A stretch of 26,332 nt of DNA from Nephromyces sp. MM_2019 (GCA_015657535.1 JADHZB010001373.1:1-26332); one strand, 5' to 3'; positions 10,904-20,662 are shown, numbered from the stretch's first letter. Notes: generated by a model from the letters alone, not told the origin. Made by a program: numbers and translations.

Positions 10904-13900
10904 CACACAACTTTGTATTCATAACAAAAAACCACTTTTTTCAACCTCCTCTCAAGGCGAAAGACCTTAAAATCAAAGATTTCACAACGAATCAAACCGA
11001 ACAAAAGATAATCAGCAAAGCAACAAAAAGGCATATAATTCAAAAGTGCATATTTCCAGATTTTATAGCAAATTCTTCAAGTCAAGCAGCACACACTTAC
11101 CACACATGAATAACAGCGCTTTATCGAATTTTCAATACTTTACCACCTACCGATTGACATCACTGCAAAATTCTGCTCCACGTATATTGGCGACCATCCA
11201 TTTGCTGACATATGAACATCACGCCCTAATACACCCGTCATTCTAGGAATTGAAGGCCCACAGATATCAACATCTAGCAAACCAATGTCGAATCCTCTTC
11301 GTTGTAGCATCCATGCTGCAGAAAACTCGCAAAAATAGCAAAAATTGACGAAGAAACAGCAACTTATGCAGCTGAAGATGCTGGTAGTTTGAGCTAGAAG
11401 ATACCTACTTTTTCAGAAGATTTTCATCGCTACAAGCCCAAACACACACCAAGTGGATATAGTGAAAAATATTCCAATACACTAGATTAATGGAAAAAGT
11501 TCAAATAGTAAAAGAAGATCATCACATGCGTTAAAGGAAAAATTCAAAGAAACTTGAGAATAGGTTGAAACATCAACTTCATCAGCACTGGCAACTCTGC
11601 TAAATACTGTACGATCTGGTGAGAGGGTGTTTTTCTTTTGAATGATATTCTCATCACATAGTTGACGCTTAAATCTTCAAGATTTCAAGGAAATCCAGTT
11701 TTTTTGCGACTAATGACGAAGAAACTCACACACACACACAGCGTTTAGCACGCAGACAACAGTTTTTTGAATTTGCAGTAGCAGCAGAAGAAATAGTGAA
11801 AAAGACAGCTTTGAAACATGAAAACCTAAACCCTAAGTAAAAAGCAAACCATGAGGGAACAAAACAGAAGAATCACTAGAAATGAAACCATAAAGGCTAA
11901 GCTATAAGCAATTAATAATAGAAGCCTAGGCAAACCCTAAAATCTAAGGAGTAGAGCCTCCAAAAATAAAACCCTAAACCGCACATGCATAAGCTGGATA
12001 ACCTAGAGTGATTACAGCTACTACACTCAAATTCAGAACACAGAATTACCTTGTTGTAACACTTTGATTAATACCACTAAAGTAGACGATATAGTGTGTG
12101 CAGAAGTATCTACATTGGAGAGTTGCTTTTTCCTCGATAATTTCAAGAATTGGAGGCTTCAGAAGCAGTGTTTGTGTGTATTTTATCTCCAAAAACGGCA
12201 AATTCATCCAATCCACCCATAATATAAGTGAATTTTAGAAGAAATTCCACTACATTTGTACTTGCAAAAGTTCTAGTTATGACCTTGTAAGCAGCACATT
12301 ATTCCTAAGCCTCCAAAATTTGCCAAAAAACAGGAGCTATCAGAGAAAAATCCAAACTAAAAAACGCACACACAAAAACACGCTTTCCACCGCAACACCA
12401 AGGAAAACACCGAAACAAAAAAAACGCACACACAAGCTTTCAACCCTCCTACTACGCAGGCTTTGCAAATATCAAAATGATCGAAAAGAATGGCACAACA
12501 CACAAAATACTTTACCACATGGTAATTCATCAATAATATTACCCCCCCTTCTATAAAATCTCAAGCTAAAACAAAGGCTATATACATGGAAAATATCTAG
12601 CGTATTTAGTGGAAATGACACAGCTCACACACACACGCACTCTAGAAAATCTCCCTTCTTGAAGCAAACAGCTACTTCTTCAAACTTGTTGAGCTTCTTC
12701 ATTCATGAGGCACAACGCTTCAGTGCATCATCAAAAAAATCACCAAAACCTCCCTCCAAACGCAACATTAAAGAGGATGAAACCACAACTGAATATTTTC
12801 AATAAAATAGAGTTTCTGATGTGTAAAAACGGGAGACAAATGTTAGCATATATACACACACACATCATCCAAACACTAGTATACACATGTGAAAAGATGC
12901 TTTACCTAATTGAGAGGACACGGTGGATTTTCCTACGCCACCTTTGCCAGACAATACTAAAATCTTGTGCTTAATATTATGCAGTTGCTGCAATACTTCT
13001 GATATTCCTGGATCCGGTTGTCTAGCTTCACCACTCTTACACAGCTGCTGATTTGGACATCCATCGCAGGAAGCAGTATGTCCTACAGAAGGAAATGGGC
13101 ATGATGGGGATGCAAAAGCATAAATTTTATCACTTTTTGCCTGGAATGTATGTTTTGAAAGACGCAGTCCAATTGGCAGCATCACATTGATCGCAGTGAA
13201 GCTGGTGTGCGCAATGGACTAGTAGATAAGAGAGAAAACGAGCCACTGATTCGCTAATTGGGAAACTCAAGAGGAAATATCGATTTGATAGTTGGGAAAC
13301 TCGAGGGAAAACGACGATCAAACAGCATGAATACCCAAGAAAAGACGATTAAGTAGCATGAAAACTTAAGGATAAACGAGAGCAACACACTAGTTTGAGA
13401 GACTTTAGAGCAAATAAGAGCGAATCTCTAGTTCAAAGACTCCATATTAGAAGGAAGCGATACTGCGTACCAACTATATGACAAAACGTCCCACAAAGGT
13501 ACCGCGCACCCGCTAGCTCATGATGAAGACATTTCTTATAGTGGACTTCATTAAACACCTCTTAAACCTCTAAAAACAAACTCAACCAACCTATAAGTCT
13601 AGCAGTCACGAGTAGTGTATTCACAAATTGATTACATTTTTTTCCACATGAAATCTTGGTAAAAGTCAAGTAGATGCTACTCTTCAACCTTCTAAATCAT
13701 CATTATATACTATAGCTTCAGCCATTGGAGGATATTTATTAGTAAAAAGAGCCTAGACAAATATACTTGATGCCATGAAGAAAAGGTAAAATACCGGAGT
13801 ATTTCTTCAAAAAATATTTTTAAGCAGAAAATTTGGGGATATCAACCAGGAATACGTGCATCTGCTAATATCACACAAAGTTAAGACGTAGCATTCCATT

Positions 13901-14938
13901 TCTAAAGCAATTGAAACGAAAAAGCTCTTGGATTTCATTAATCTGGCAGATTATTAAGCAATCTTAGCAGTAAAAATCTCAAGCAAGAAGCTAGTAGCAT
14001 CTATTCAAGCTAGTTTGTGTACGGGTCAGTTCTGCTGTTCACACATATATCTTTAAAAAAATCGAATACCAACTGCATCCACACAAAAGAGTGACACAAG
14101 AGTACTTCACAATGAAAACCAGTCTTTGAGAAGAAAACTCGTAGAAATCGTACGGTCTTTTATTTCAAGCGGATCATCATCAATATCGTAAACAAATTTC
14201 CCCCAACTTAAATATAAGATATCACGTAAGAAAGCAATCAATCAGTGAAAAAAAAACTTGTTTTCGACAATATACACATTTTGTAATCATATAGATCTAT
14301 AAATCTCTCGTGAGAAGCACTAAAGGAGGTGATTATGCAACCTCCAAAACAGCCAAAAAGACTAAAAGCAAGAGTTTTCTGGATGAAAAAATGATGCCCC
14401 ACTTGCCCCATAACTTGCAAGAATGGTGGTATATTTACTGAACACACAATCATAAATCCATGCAACGATAGAAAATAGCAGTTTCATATGCTTGATTAAA
14501 AAAAGTCTAGTCAAACACCACTCATCACACACCAACAAGTTTCGAGATTAAACAAAAATTTATACCTGCTTCTTCACTGTATACACCCGGACAAGATTCC
14601 GGAGCATTCTCAGGAACATCTGATCTTTCACCACTGACATATTCATCAATCACCTCTTCTGACCCTGTGGGCTCAACCTCTTCGACCGAAGTTACACGCT
14701 GCTTCTCATATTCTGCCTCAGTGAGGCTTTCCACGTAAATCCATCTCCAAGAGCAAACAGACCCAAACAAACGTCTTACGTATGGGGATAAAATCGCCTT
14801 GCAAAGCATGTGCTCTCCAACGATCGCTAAGAAAACTCCAGCCGCCGCTCCACACAACAGCGTACGCCATTGTCGCAGCATCCCATTGTCCCCAATAATA
14901 GGGGCATATATACTACTCAATGTGAATGTTGGTTTCAT
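7497..14938 (-). CDS. NBP35: Cytosolic Fe-S cluster assembly scaffold ATPase NBP35/NUBP1, membrane-anchored form
   Basis: P-loop NTPase of the Mrp/NBP35 family, the scaffold on which [4Fe-4S] clusters for cytosolic and nuclear proteins are built. Seven exons (minus strand): 14938-14566, 13082-12906, 11315-11151, 10569-10441, 9000-8877, 8255-8117, 7658-7497. All introns are GT-AG (458-1590 bases) and all phases agree, giving 422 residues and a TAA stop; typical NUBP1 is about 320. Residues 1-123 are an extension with a hydrophobic segment at about 26-41. The N-terminal cluster motif is complete (C116, then C130, C133, C139). The deviant Walker A is GKGGVGKST at 170-178 with signature lysine K171. 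DVDICGPS lies at 198-205, WRGPKKN at about 251-257, DTPPGTSDEH at 278-287, VVENM at 333-337 and TTGGAKKM at 345-352. The usual CPxC pair after VVENM is absent: seven residues replace about 17. Identity is certain from many blocks; the start (M1 or M20) is inferred. Confidence 0.95.
8117..8255 (-). other. NBP35: NBP35 exon 6: lacks the CPxC cysteine motif
   Basis: The acceptor is TATTTCTTCAG. The reading runs [21 protein letters not shown], then [20 protein letters not shown] and PLDEA, with donor GTAAGT. In the family, VVENM is followed by about 17 residues containing SGFxCPxC before TTGGA; only seven residues stand here and none is cysteine. Reading through is in frame. Removing the 19 bases GTAAATTCTGTTTTTAAAG as an intron would break the frame, so the short form is the only one this locus can encode as sequenced. 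Confidence 0.85.
8446..8560. repeat. Imperfect tandem repeat in NBP35 intron 5
   Basis: Three diverged units around ATAGGGCACACTAATACG followed by CA runs (about 8446, 8462 and 8493), ending in ACACACGCACACACA near 8550. Confidence 0.75.
9253..9290. repeat. (CA)n microsatellite in NBP35 intron 4
   Basis: CACCACACACACACACAC followed by CATACACACATACACATG. On the gene's sense strand it reads (TG)n, as do all long dinucleotide runs in this gene. Confidence 0.85.
10864..10909. repeat. A26 tract joined to (CA)10 in NBP35 intron 3
   Basis: Twenty-six A residues run directly into ten CA units. On the sense strand this is (TG)10 followed by T26, about 300 bases before the acceptor at 10570, so it is too far away to be the polypyrimidine tract of that acceptor. 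Confidence 0.95.
11824..11980. repeat. Cluster of telomere-type CCCTAAA motifs in NBP35 intron 2
   Basis: ACCTAAACCCTAAG (11824-11837), AAACCCTAAAATC (11932-11944) and AAACCCTAAACC (11969-11980) lie within about 155 bases. CCCTAAA is the telomere unit of apicomplexans such as Toxoplasma and of plants. No tandem block is present, so this is an interstitial motif cluster, not a telomere. Confidence 0.6.
12358..12452. repeat. Imperfect direct repeat in NBP35 intron 2
   Basis: AAAACGCACACACAA occurs twice about 60 bases apart (near 12361 and 12421), each followed by a CTTTC(A/C)ACC-like segment (ACGCTTTCCACC and AAGCTTTCAACC), which indicates an old tandem duplication. Confidence 0.7.
13218..13452. 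repeat. Diverged tandem array (31-40 base units) in NBP35 intron 1
   Basis: At least five to six units share a pattern such as TTGGGAAACTCGAGGGAAAA followed by CGA(T/C)GAT..A.TAG. Examples start near 13258 (TTGGGAAACTCAAGAGGAAA), 13292 (TTGGGAAACTCGAGGGAAAA), 13326 (CATGAATACCCAAGAAAAGA), 13357 (CATGAAAACTTAAGGATAAA) and 13394 (TTTGAGAGACTTTAGAGCAA). It lies just upstream, in transcript order, of the exon 2 acceptor. Confidence 0.75.
14566..14938 (-). other. NBP35: NBP35 exon 1: N-terminal extension with membrane anchor
   Basis: Encodes residues 1-124 plus the first base of Gly125. The order is: a short polar start, a hydrophobic segment ([16 protein letters not shown], about 26-41), a basic/aromatic stretch (YVRRLFG...), a long acidic Glu/Ser/Val-rich linker, and the conserved [11 protein letters not shown] block that links it to the CDGCPNQ exon. 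The donor is GTATAA. The join across 1483 bases of intron is supported by phase and by the family pattern CPG-x-SExAG-x-CxGCPNQ. Met1 and Met20 (MLRQWRTLL) are both possible starts. Anchoring of NBP35 to the outer mitochondrial membrane by such a segment is known in Toxoplasma; the same here is inference. Confidence 0.85.
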
Positions 14939-16276
14939 CAGTTCGCATAGAGGTATATATATATAAAAATATAAATGTGTGCCTGTTAGGTGTGCTGGTA
15001 TTTGCCTTGGTGTTATGAATGATATATGAAAAATACGTCTACATAAACATGTGTGTATATCTTTATATGGCGATATGTATTTTAGCTCTATAAATGTATA
15101 TATGTTTATAACGAGCAGGTAATATTCTAGAGCAAGGTAGTATAACGCCCGAAAAATTGGCCAAAAAGACAGGCAGGACCATTAAGAAAAGTGCCAAGAA
15201 TCATATCAAATGATGTCCAGCAGATAAGGGAAAAGCGGCGGCGCAGCCACAAGTTTTTACTCGTGGTCAGAAGCGGCTGAAGCGCACGGTTTATTAGATG
15301 CTGAATCGCACTCAAATATCATAGGATGGCGTGTGTGCCGGGAAGACACATTTATTGCAGTCTTTATTTAGTGGTTTTGAACCCGGAAGAAGGCAGCTTT
15401 TGCTAGTACCGACGTAAAGCGGAGCACCTGAGCTACTAGAAGGTCCAAAAAACGCAGTCATCAGTACGGTCCAGTTCCTTTTCTAGACAAAAAAATTTAA
15501 TCGTTGCCAGGACTTTTTTCGAGTGTTCTATACCGTATGATAATAAAAACCAATATTACGGGGCGGTGCTATTTCAGTCAGTCCATAAAATGGGTTTCTT
15601 GAATAGTCCAAGAAAATACTTTTTTATTCAATCTCATAACGCTTTACCCTGGTAGCGTCAATTTTTGATTCACAAGGTCTTGTGCAATAAAAGGTTTGCT
15701 CCGCAGCAAACAAGGCAAATTAACGAAGGAGCTGTCACAACCAAAACCTGCCCCACTTCTATACTCCACCACCACCACACCACAAGATCATGGATTAAGA
15801 AAATCGGCAATGAACAAAATAAACAAACTCAAAACCAAAAACAGTCATATAATGGATTGGTGATATACCATCACATGGCCACACATAAATATATGGGTTC
15901 GGCGCCCGCAAAAGCAAAACTTAATTCTCTATCCGTGTGTGTCGTTGATTTTTTGAGGGGTAAATATGTTTTGTGGTGCGACTCACTGGGGGCATAGCTT
16001 ACTTCAAAATGCCTCATCTGTGACACCGTATATCGGCCTAATAGAGAGAGCACACAGCTGGACCGACCTTCCTGCACTATCACTGCCCATATGGTTGGTT
16101 ACCTTGAAAAACTTATACCGGGAAGAGCGCGCACACATTAGAAGCCATTAACTGCCCTCATCATGGTGGCATAGCGCTGAACTGGTGGCAGTACCGCAGA
16201 CTCGACTAGCACACTATATGAAACATTGTTTTTTAATGCTAGGCAGATCGATATACACAGGGGATTTTAAATGTTG
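14939..16276. other. Upstream region of NBP35
   Basis: This 1.3 kb lies between the NBP35 start codon and the proposed end of gene B; both genes are on the minus strand, so it should contain the NBP35 promoter and 5' UTR. A plus-strand open frame of 110 codons (15665-15997; Gln/His/Thr/Asn-rich) and two short minus-strand frames have no recognisable content. No TATA-like element or other site can be assigned. Confidence 0.4.
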
Positions 16277-18347
16277 CTATGTGGAGAAGAAACATATTAG
16301 GAATGCTTCTTTAGGGTGGGAGGGTAGCAATGGCTTCAATAACTCTAAACTGAGCAGAGCAGCAACAAGCGAGATGAACTCCGTGGCAATTAAGATGATA
16401 GTCACTACTCAGTTCATATAAGAAGTCCGGTAAGAGAAGGCAGACAATGTGGCGAAAGCAGTAGTTCTGTTCTTCCCTGTTTAATCTGCGGCAACAGGCT
16501 TACATATCATTCTAATTATATGATACACTAACCGAAATCGTAGTCCTTCAGACTGCGTGTAATTTTAGGATCCAAGGCAACCACTTCTGTTCAAAGCAAA
16601 AACACCTGTGTGGAAACGAAATAGTCACAGCGCTGGCGAAGCAGTGCAGGTAAAAACATATTGAAAAAATTGAGCTTTCTGTAAATTCTATGCTGTGCAT
16701 ACAATTTTTATTTTTTAAGCTTTTACCCCTTTCTAGCTGAGATATATATACCATCCTTCATGACTGCATGAGTTATGACTCTGTAACTAGAAGCCACTTT
16801 TTAGCTGAGAGATATGCATGCCGTCCTTCGTAACTGCAGGAGTTCACACTTTATAGTCATACGTAGCAATGTCAAAATTGCATGATATACGCTGTTTTCA
16901 TACATAAGCTTGAAAATAGCCACGTAGCAATTTATACTCTTGCTTGAATAGAAAGAGCACTTATCTATAAATATATACGCAATTGCTTAAATTCTAATGT
17001 CCAAAATGCAAGCTTTTGAGCTGTTGTTACAAAGTTAAAACAAAGTGCTATTGCTCTCGTAGCAATGCAGAAGCTAGCGTAACGTAAGAGCGTAAAATAT
17101 CAGTGTTTCTAGAGGACTTGTGCACCCGTTATCGGCGGCTGAAAAATAAGGGGTCAGACCATTTATTTTAGAAATGCAAAAAGCAGATGATACGCAAGCA
17201 AAATTTTGATGCCTGGAAAGTTCATGTTATGTTTGTAAACACAGTATGGGATGAAACCTTGAATGTAGTACCGCATCAATTGAGAACTGCACTATATGTT
17301 CCATCATAAACAGCGTTTCTCCACAAACCTTTTAAATAGCTGTCTCGCATCGAGGGTTTGACTGTGTGTGAAGGTGTCCAGGCTGTCTGCAAGAGCAATG
17401 CATGCCCGATATCCCTACATACTTTTCTTAGGTCAGCAGCCCCTAACTTTAGTCTAATGTGAAAATCCATTTTTTAAGCTTACCAGGAGCTTTTTTCAAA
17501 TGGTGTGATGAAAAACTCCCGCACCTCAATGCGAATTATTGCTAACTGAAGCCTAGTTTGTACTGATCAGATTCCCCGGCAATTTCTTCCATATCATCGA
17601 GCTTATGTCAGACGTTTGTGTTGTACCTTTGTTAGAGTTAGTTCGGGTTATTTCATTTGTTTTCTACTTGAAAGAGCATGAGGATAGTGGCAGTATTTCT
17701 AGGACATCATATTACGATTGGAGGAAGTTGTTTTGGCTTCTTAGAAACTTTGGATGGTCCAAAGATTTTTTTATCAACCTGATTCGGTTCCCACATCTAT
17801 AACAATGTGTGTTGTGCTATATGCATATTAGCTTTCACTAAAAAATGATGCAGCAAAAGCTTTCAAACCATGTGATCTCCTTGGGAGTTCTGAAGTAGCT
17901 GTGCTAGAAAGGGGAAAGTGAGAATTAGATATTACTAAAATTCAGTTTTCCCTGAATTTCTCAGATTTACCGTGTCTCAAATTGTTATCGTATACCCAGG
18001 AACTCAGAATTTTCGCCTGTGTTCATGTGTGCAGAGCCGATACCTTTATCTTGAAGAATATGACAGGAAAAGTGTATGACGGAGTGAAAGACACTATAGC
18101 AGATTAGGAAAGGGCAGTGCATAAGTATCTGCCCAGGATTTTCAGGCATCAGGGTGGATAAAAAAATATAAGAAGCCTCGTTTCCTTTTAATGGAGACTC
18201 TTAAAGACATCCTTCCTTCCTCATCAAATAGCGTTTTTCGGTCAAAGTAGCACAAGCTAAAACCGTCACTGGCTGACCATATGAATGCATGATTACCGTA
18301 GAGTTCCACGCTTGTATGGTCACATATCAGCCGGGGTTTTTCAAGCA
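16277..18347 (-). CDS. Tentative multi-exon gene of unknown function (gene B)
   Basis: Not recognised. Proposed minus-strand exons with compatible phases: from 18347 (after CAATCTCTTAG; LEKPRLICDHTSVELYGN...; open to 18142, with phase-compatible donors at 18297 or 18264), 18049-17996 (KGIGSAHMNTGENSEFL; donor GTATAC), 17903-17869 (after CCCTTTCTAG; QLLQNSQGDHM), 17796-17716 (after TTGTTATAG; MWEPNQVDKKIFGPSK...; donor GTAATA), 17545-17484 (LAIIRIEVREFFITPFEKSS; donor GTAAGC), 17414-17329 (DIGHALLLQTAWTPSHTVK...; donor GTTTGT), 16586-16533 (VVALDPKITRSLKDYDF; donor GTTAGT) and 16404-16277 (hydrophobic TIILIATEFISLVAALLSLE..., stop TAG). An alternative end uses 17601-17542 (LDDMEEIAGESDQYKLGFS, stop). 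A possible first exon is 18484-18441 (MVVLSKTVDIIAIP; donor GTAAGT), but it does not join the next exon in phase. Individual exons may be wrong; the strand is more reliable than the detail. Confidence 0.35.
16734..16860. repeat. Imperfect 68-base tandem duplication
   Basis: TAGCTGAGATATATATACCA (from 16734) recurs as TAGCTGAGAGATATGCATGC (from 16802). Both copies continue with CCATCCTTCATGACTGCATG or CCGTCCTTCGTAACTGCAGG and then AGTT. It falls in a proposed intron of gene B. Confidence 0.85.
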
Positions 18348-18599
18348 CTAAGAGATTGAAAAACATCGTTTCTTAGTTTTTTCCTTAGCAGTGCAAAACT
18401 AAAAAACCGGCAGTGCTGTCTAAAGTAACAAAAAACTTACAAAGGAATGGCAATGATGTCTACAGTTTTTGAAAGCACCACCATAGCAAGAAACGGCTAA
18501 TTTTTTCCCCAGTAGTGAATGATTTTCTACACACACAACAGAGGTGATATCAGCATCATCTTGGGTAGCCTCTATCTCCTAGCTCTCAAATCGACTTTT

Positions 18600-19260
18600 T
18601 CGCCGCTTTTTTGCTGCAGGTTCAACATTCTCAGCAACTTTCGCGGTTGCCCGCGGGTATTCCACTTCGTCGTCGGGCCCCCAGATAATTGGGATATATT
18701 CACCTAATCCCACACCTCCGTATGGTGCTTATTGGCCCTCCACCAATAACTATGGTAGCGATTTTGCTGGTCACAAATCCTCAGCGCCGAGCACCTCCCT
18801 CTTACTGGGTTTCATGCTTCAGCAAAAAAAAGGCACCGTTGAGAGGAAACCCCTCTCATCCCCCCGCGTAGAGTAACATGGGCAACAAGGTGAGCATCCT
18901 ACATGTGCTCGCTCGCGCCTGTGGTGCTTCCGCCCTTCTAACGTCATTCTCTCAGGAAATTCGCACTTGGCAAAAGGCGGCTTCCCCGGGAATTGGACAT
19001 TGCGGCTGGAAAAGCGTCTGGCCATGTGCGCAACGGTGGGGATAGGGGGAACGGCTGAGATGATAATGCCTGGACTTTGACATTGGTAATATGTACAAGC
19101 GAGCGGGCAGCTTGCGAGCCTCTCTAGCCACATCCTCCCAAGGACATCCTTTTGTGGTGGTGGCATCCCCAGCAAGTCATAGACTCGTTTACTAGCCGCA
19201 GCCGCGGTGTATCCGCCCGCCGTTTTGAGCTAAGCTTTTGCTTCCAGGAAAGGAAAAATG
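18600..19260. promoter_or_regulatory. GC-richer island between divergent units
   Basis: This stretch is visibly richer in G, C and CpG than either flank (for example CGCGGTTGCCCGCGGG and GAGCCGCGGTG-like segments). It separates the minus-strand gene B from plus-strand exons starting at 19258, so a bidirectional promoter or first-exon region is the simplest reading. No specific element was identified. A 118-codon minus-strand frame (19175-18819) and an 84-codon plus-strand frame overlap here; in GC-rich DNA long frames are less significant. Confidence 0.35.
18621..18876 (+). CDS. Exon-like open frame with a mitochondrial-presequence-like start
   Basis: After TTTTTTGCTGCAG the frame (entered with 2 bases) reads STFSATFAVARGYSTSSSGP and then a Pro/Tyr/Ser/Asn-rich stretch (IIGIYSPNPTPPYGAYWPS...) ending in TAA at 18876. 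ARGYSTSS resembles the R-x-Y-S/T cleavage context of mitochondrial processing peptidase. No upstream start exon was found and no family is recognised. It could be spurious because this DNA is GC-richer. Confidence 0.3.
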
Positions 19261-20662
19261 GCGGGTTATCTTTGTGATCCTAACTGTAAGATGAAAAGGG
19301 CAAACAAAGCTGACTGGAGACGAAGCGAAGTTAACTATACGCATCGCGAGAGCGCTCGTCCGTTGCATGATCTTGGGTGTTTTATCAGGCGTGACTCTAA
19401 ATTGCCTCCCTGTTTTTACCAGGCGTGACTCGTTTAAGGACCTTTTTGTTTTTATCAGCCATGAATCTTAAGGACCTGTCCTCTGCATGTGGAGGTGATT
19501 TATATCGATATATATATCAAAAACCCATGTGTTGCGCTAAAAGCACCTGACAGAAAACTCCGCCAATGTGAGATTTCCCCCGCCATTAGGTAACCCACTA
19601 CAAATAGCAGCGGATCAGGGCATAAGAGTAACCAGTACCAACGCTAAAACATAACATGCATTGACACTCGTTCGCATCGCGCCCATAAGATCAGCATCTG
19701 CAAGCTAGGAAGTAAAGTAATTTTGTTTCTACAAGTTTACAACAATACACAAATGAAACTGAGGTCAGTTCAGCAAACATGTTGATTTGCTTCTTTTCCC
19801 CGAGTGTACGTTCATGAAGATGGTTTACTTAAAGAGGTCCTTACTTGATATTTTAGAGGTGTTTGCACACATTTTCTTGAAGAACCCCGTGGTTACTCTT
19901 CTTATTTAGGCAGGATTGAAGGTTCTATGTTCCTATTTATATTATACGAGCTGCTTTCCTGTATCTATACCTGTGTTGATTGCTCGATTTTTTCATTTAT
20001 CATTTCAAGAAAAAATTCAGTGGTATTTCTCGATATAATTGCCACTTTTTTTTTCAGGTACCTCCATTTTTGGGGTGTGCTGTATAATGAAAAAAGATAG
20101 TACTTGTTTCCTTAGAGCGCGGTCCATGACTAGTTAATTTGATCACTTGATAGTTTACGTGTATGCATGGAAATTACTACGGTTTGCTTTTGCCATTATG
20201 GGAATATTTTTTAGTGTCATGTACTGCATCAGCATCCGCTGTGGCGATAATTATTGGAAATTATTAGGTACCAATTTTTTTAACCGGTAAAATTAGTGAT
20301 AAATATGTTCCGTTCTCGGAGCATTATTATTAATATCTCTATAGTGTTTTACTGGGTAGATAGTGATGTTCAACCTCGATTTTTGGAGATTATACACAAA
20401 GTACACGCATTTTCAGCTTTAGCATAAATCATATTATGTGGCAGTAAAAAATCGTTGTTGCTGGAGATCCACCGTGATTATGCGCGAAAATGTAGAGAGT
20501 ATGAATTTGGCAAATTTGTGCTGGGATACCGCTGGAAGAGGGAAAGCAAATCGGGAAAATGCTTATGTGTGCGAAGATAATAATGTATGCGAAGATAATA
20601 ATGTGTGCGTGGGTAATGATGTATATGGAGATGATACTGTGTGTGAAGATAAGACCGAGTAG
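19258..20662 (+). CDS. Tentative plus-strand gene with acidic repeat tail (gene D)
   Basis: Not recognised. A start in good context (GGAAAAATGGCGGG; MAGYLCDPN, donor T|GTAAGA, 19258-19285) can join a 17-base exon 20058-20074 (after TTTTTTTTTCAG; completes Cys, then TSIFG; donor GTGTGC) and then 20423-20662 (after TTTTCAGCTTTAG). The last exon is 80 codons long and the best supported: HKSYYVAVKNRCCWRSTVIM..., then WDTAGRGKANRENAY, then repeats of VCEDNN ending VCEDKTE and TAG. Phases agree, but the micro-exon is weak and other exons may be missing. The WDTAG string resembles a GTPase motif only by chance, since no other G box is present. Confidence 0.28.
19378..19477. repeat. Three diverged copies of a TTTTTATCAGGCGTGACTC unit
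   Basis: TGTTTTATCAGGCGTGACTC (19378), TGTTTTTACCAGGCGTGACT (19411, followed by CGTTTAAGGACCT) and TGTTTTTATCAGCCATGAAT (19447, followed by CTTAAGGACCT) are spaced 33-36 bases apart, just downstream of the proposed first exon of gene D. Confidence 0.8.
20565..20655 (+). repeat. 18-base tandem repeat inside a coding-like exon
   Basis: GTGTGCGAAGATAATAAT and variants repeat about five times in frame, encoding VCEDNN, VCEDNN, VCVGND, VYGDDT, VCEDKT. The 18-base period keeps the frame and variation between copies is mixed, which fits a translated low-complexity acidic tail. Confidence 0.75.

Noticed and set aside
11824..11980. A chromosome end or telomere array
   Set aside because: Only scattered heptamers are present, inside an intron of an intact gene.
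18420..18440. A 21-base intron (GTAAGTTTTTTGTTACTTTAG) joining a MVVLSKTVDIIAIP first exon to the next frame in gene B
   Set aside because: It is too short compared with every supported intron in the window, and the following frame ends before joining the LEKPRL exon. The donor may be real with an unseen partner.
18819..19175. A 118-codon minus-strand frame in the GC-richer island
   Set aside because: The composition (Pro/Cys/Arg-rich) follows from GC content, no motif is recognised, and it overlaps an equally open plus-strand frame.
20510..20545. WDTAGRGK as the G3 box of a small GTPase
   Set aside because: No P-loop, NKxD or other G box is nearby; the context is an acidic repeat tail.
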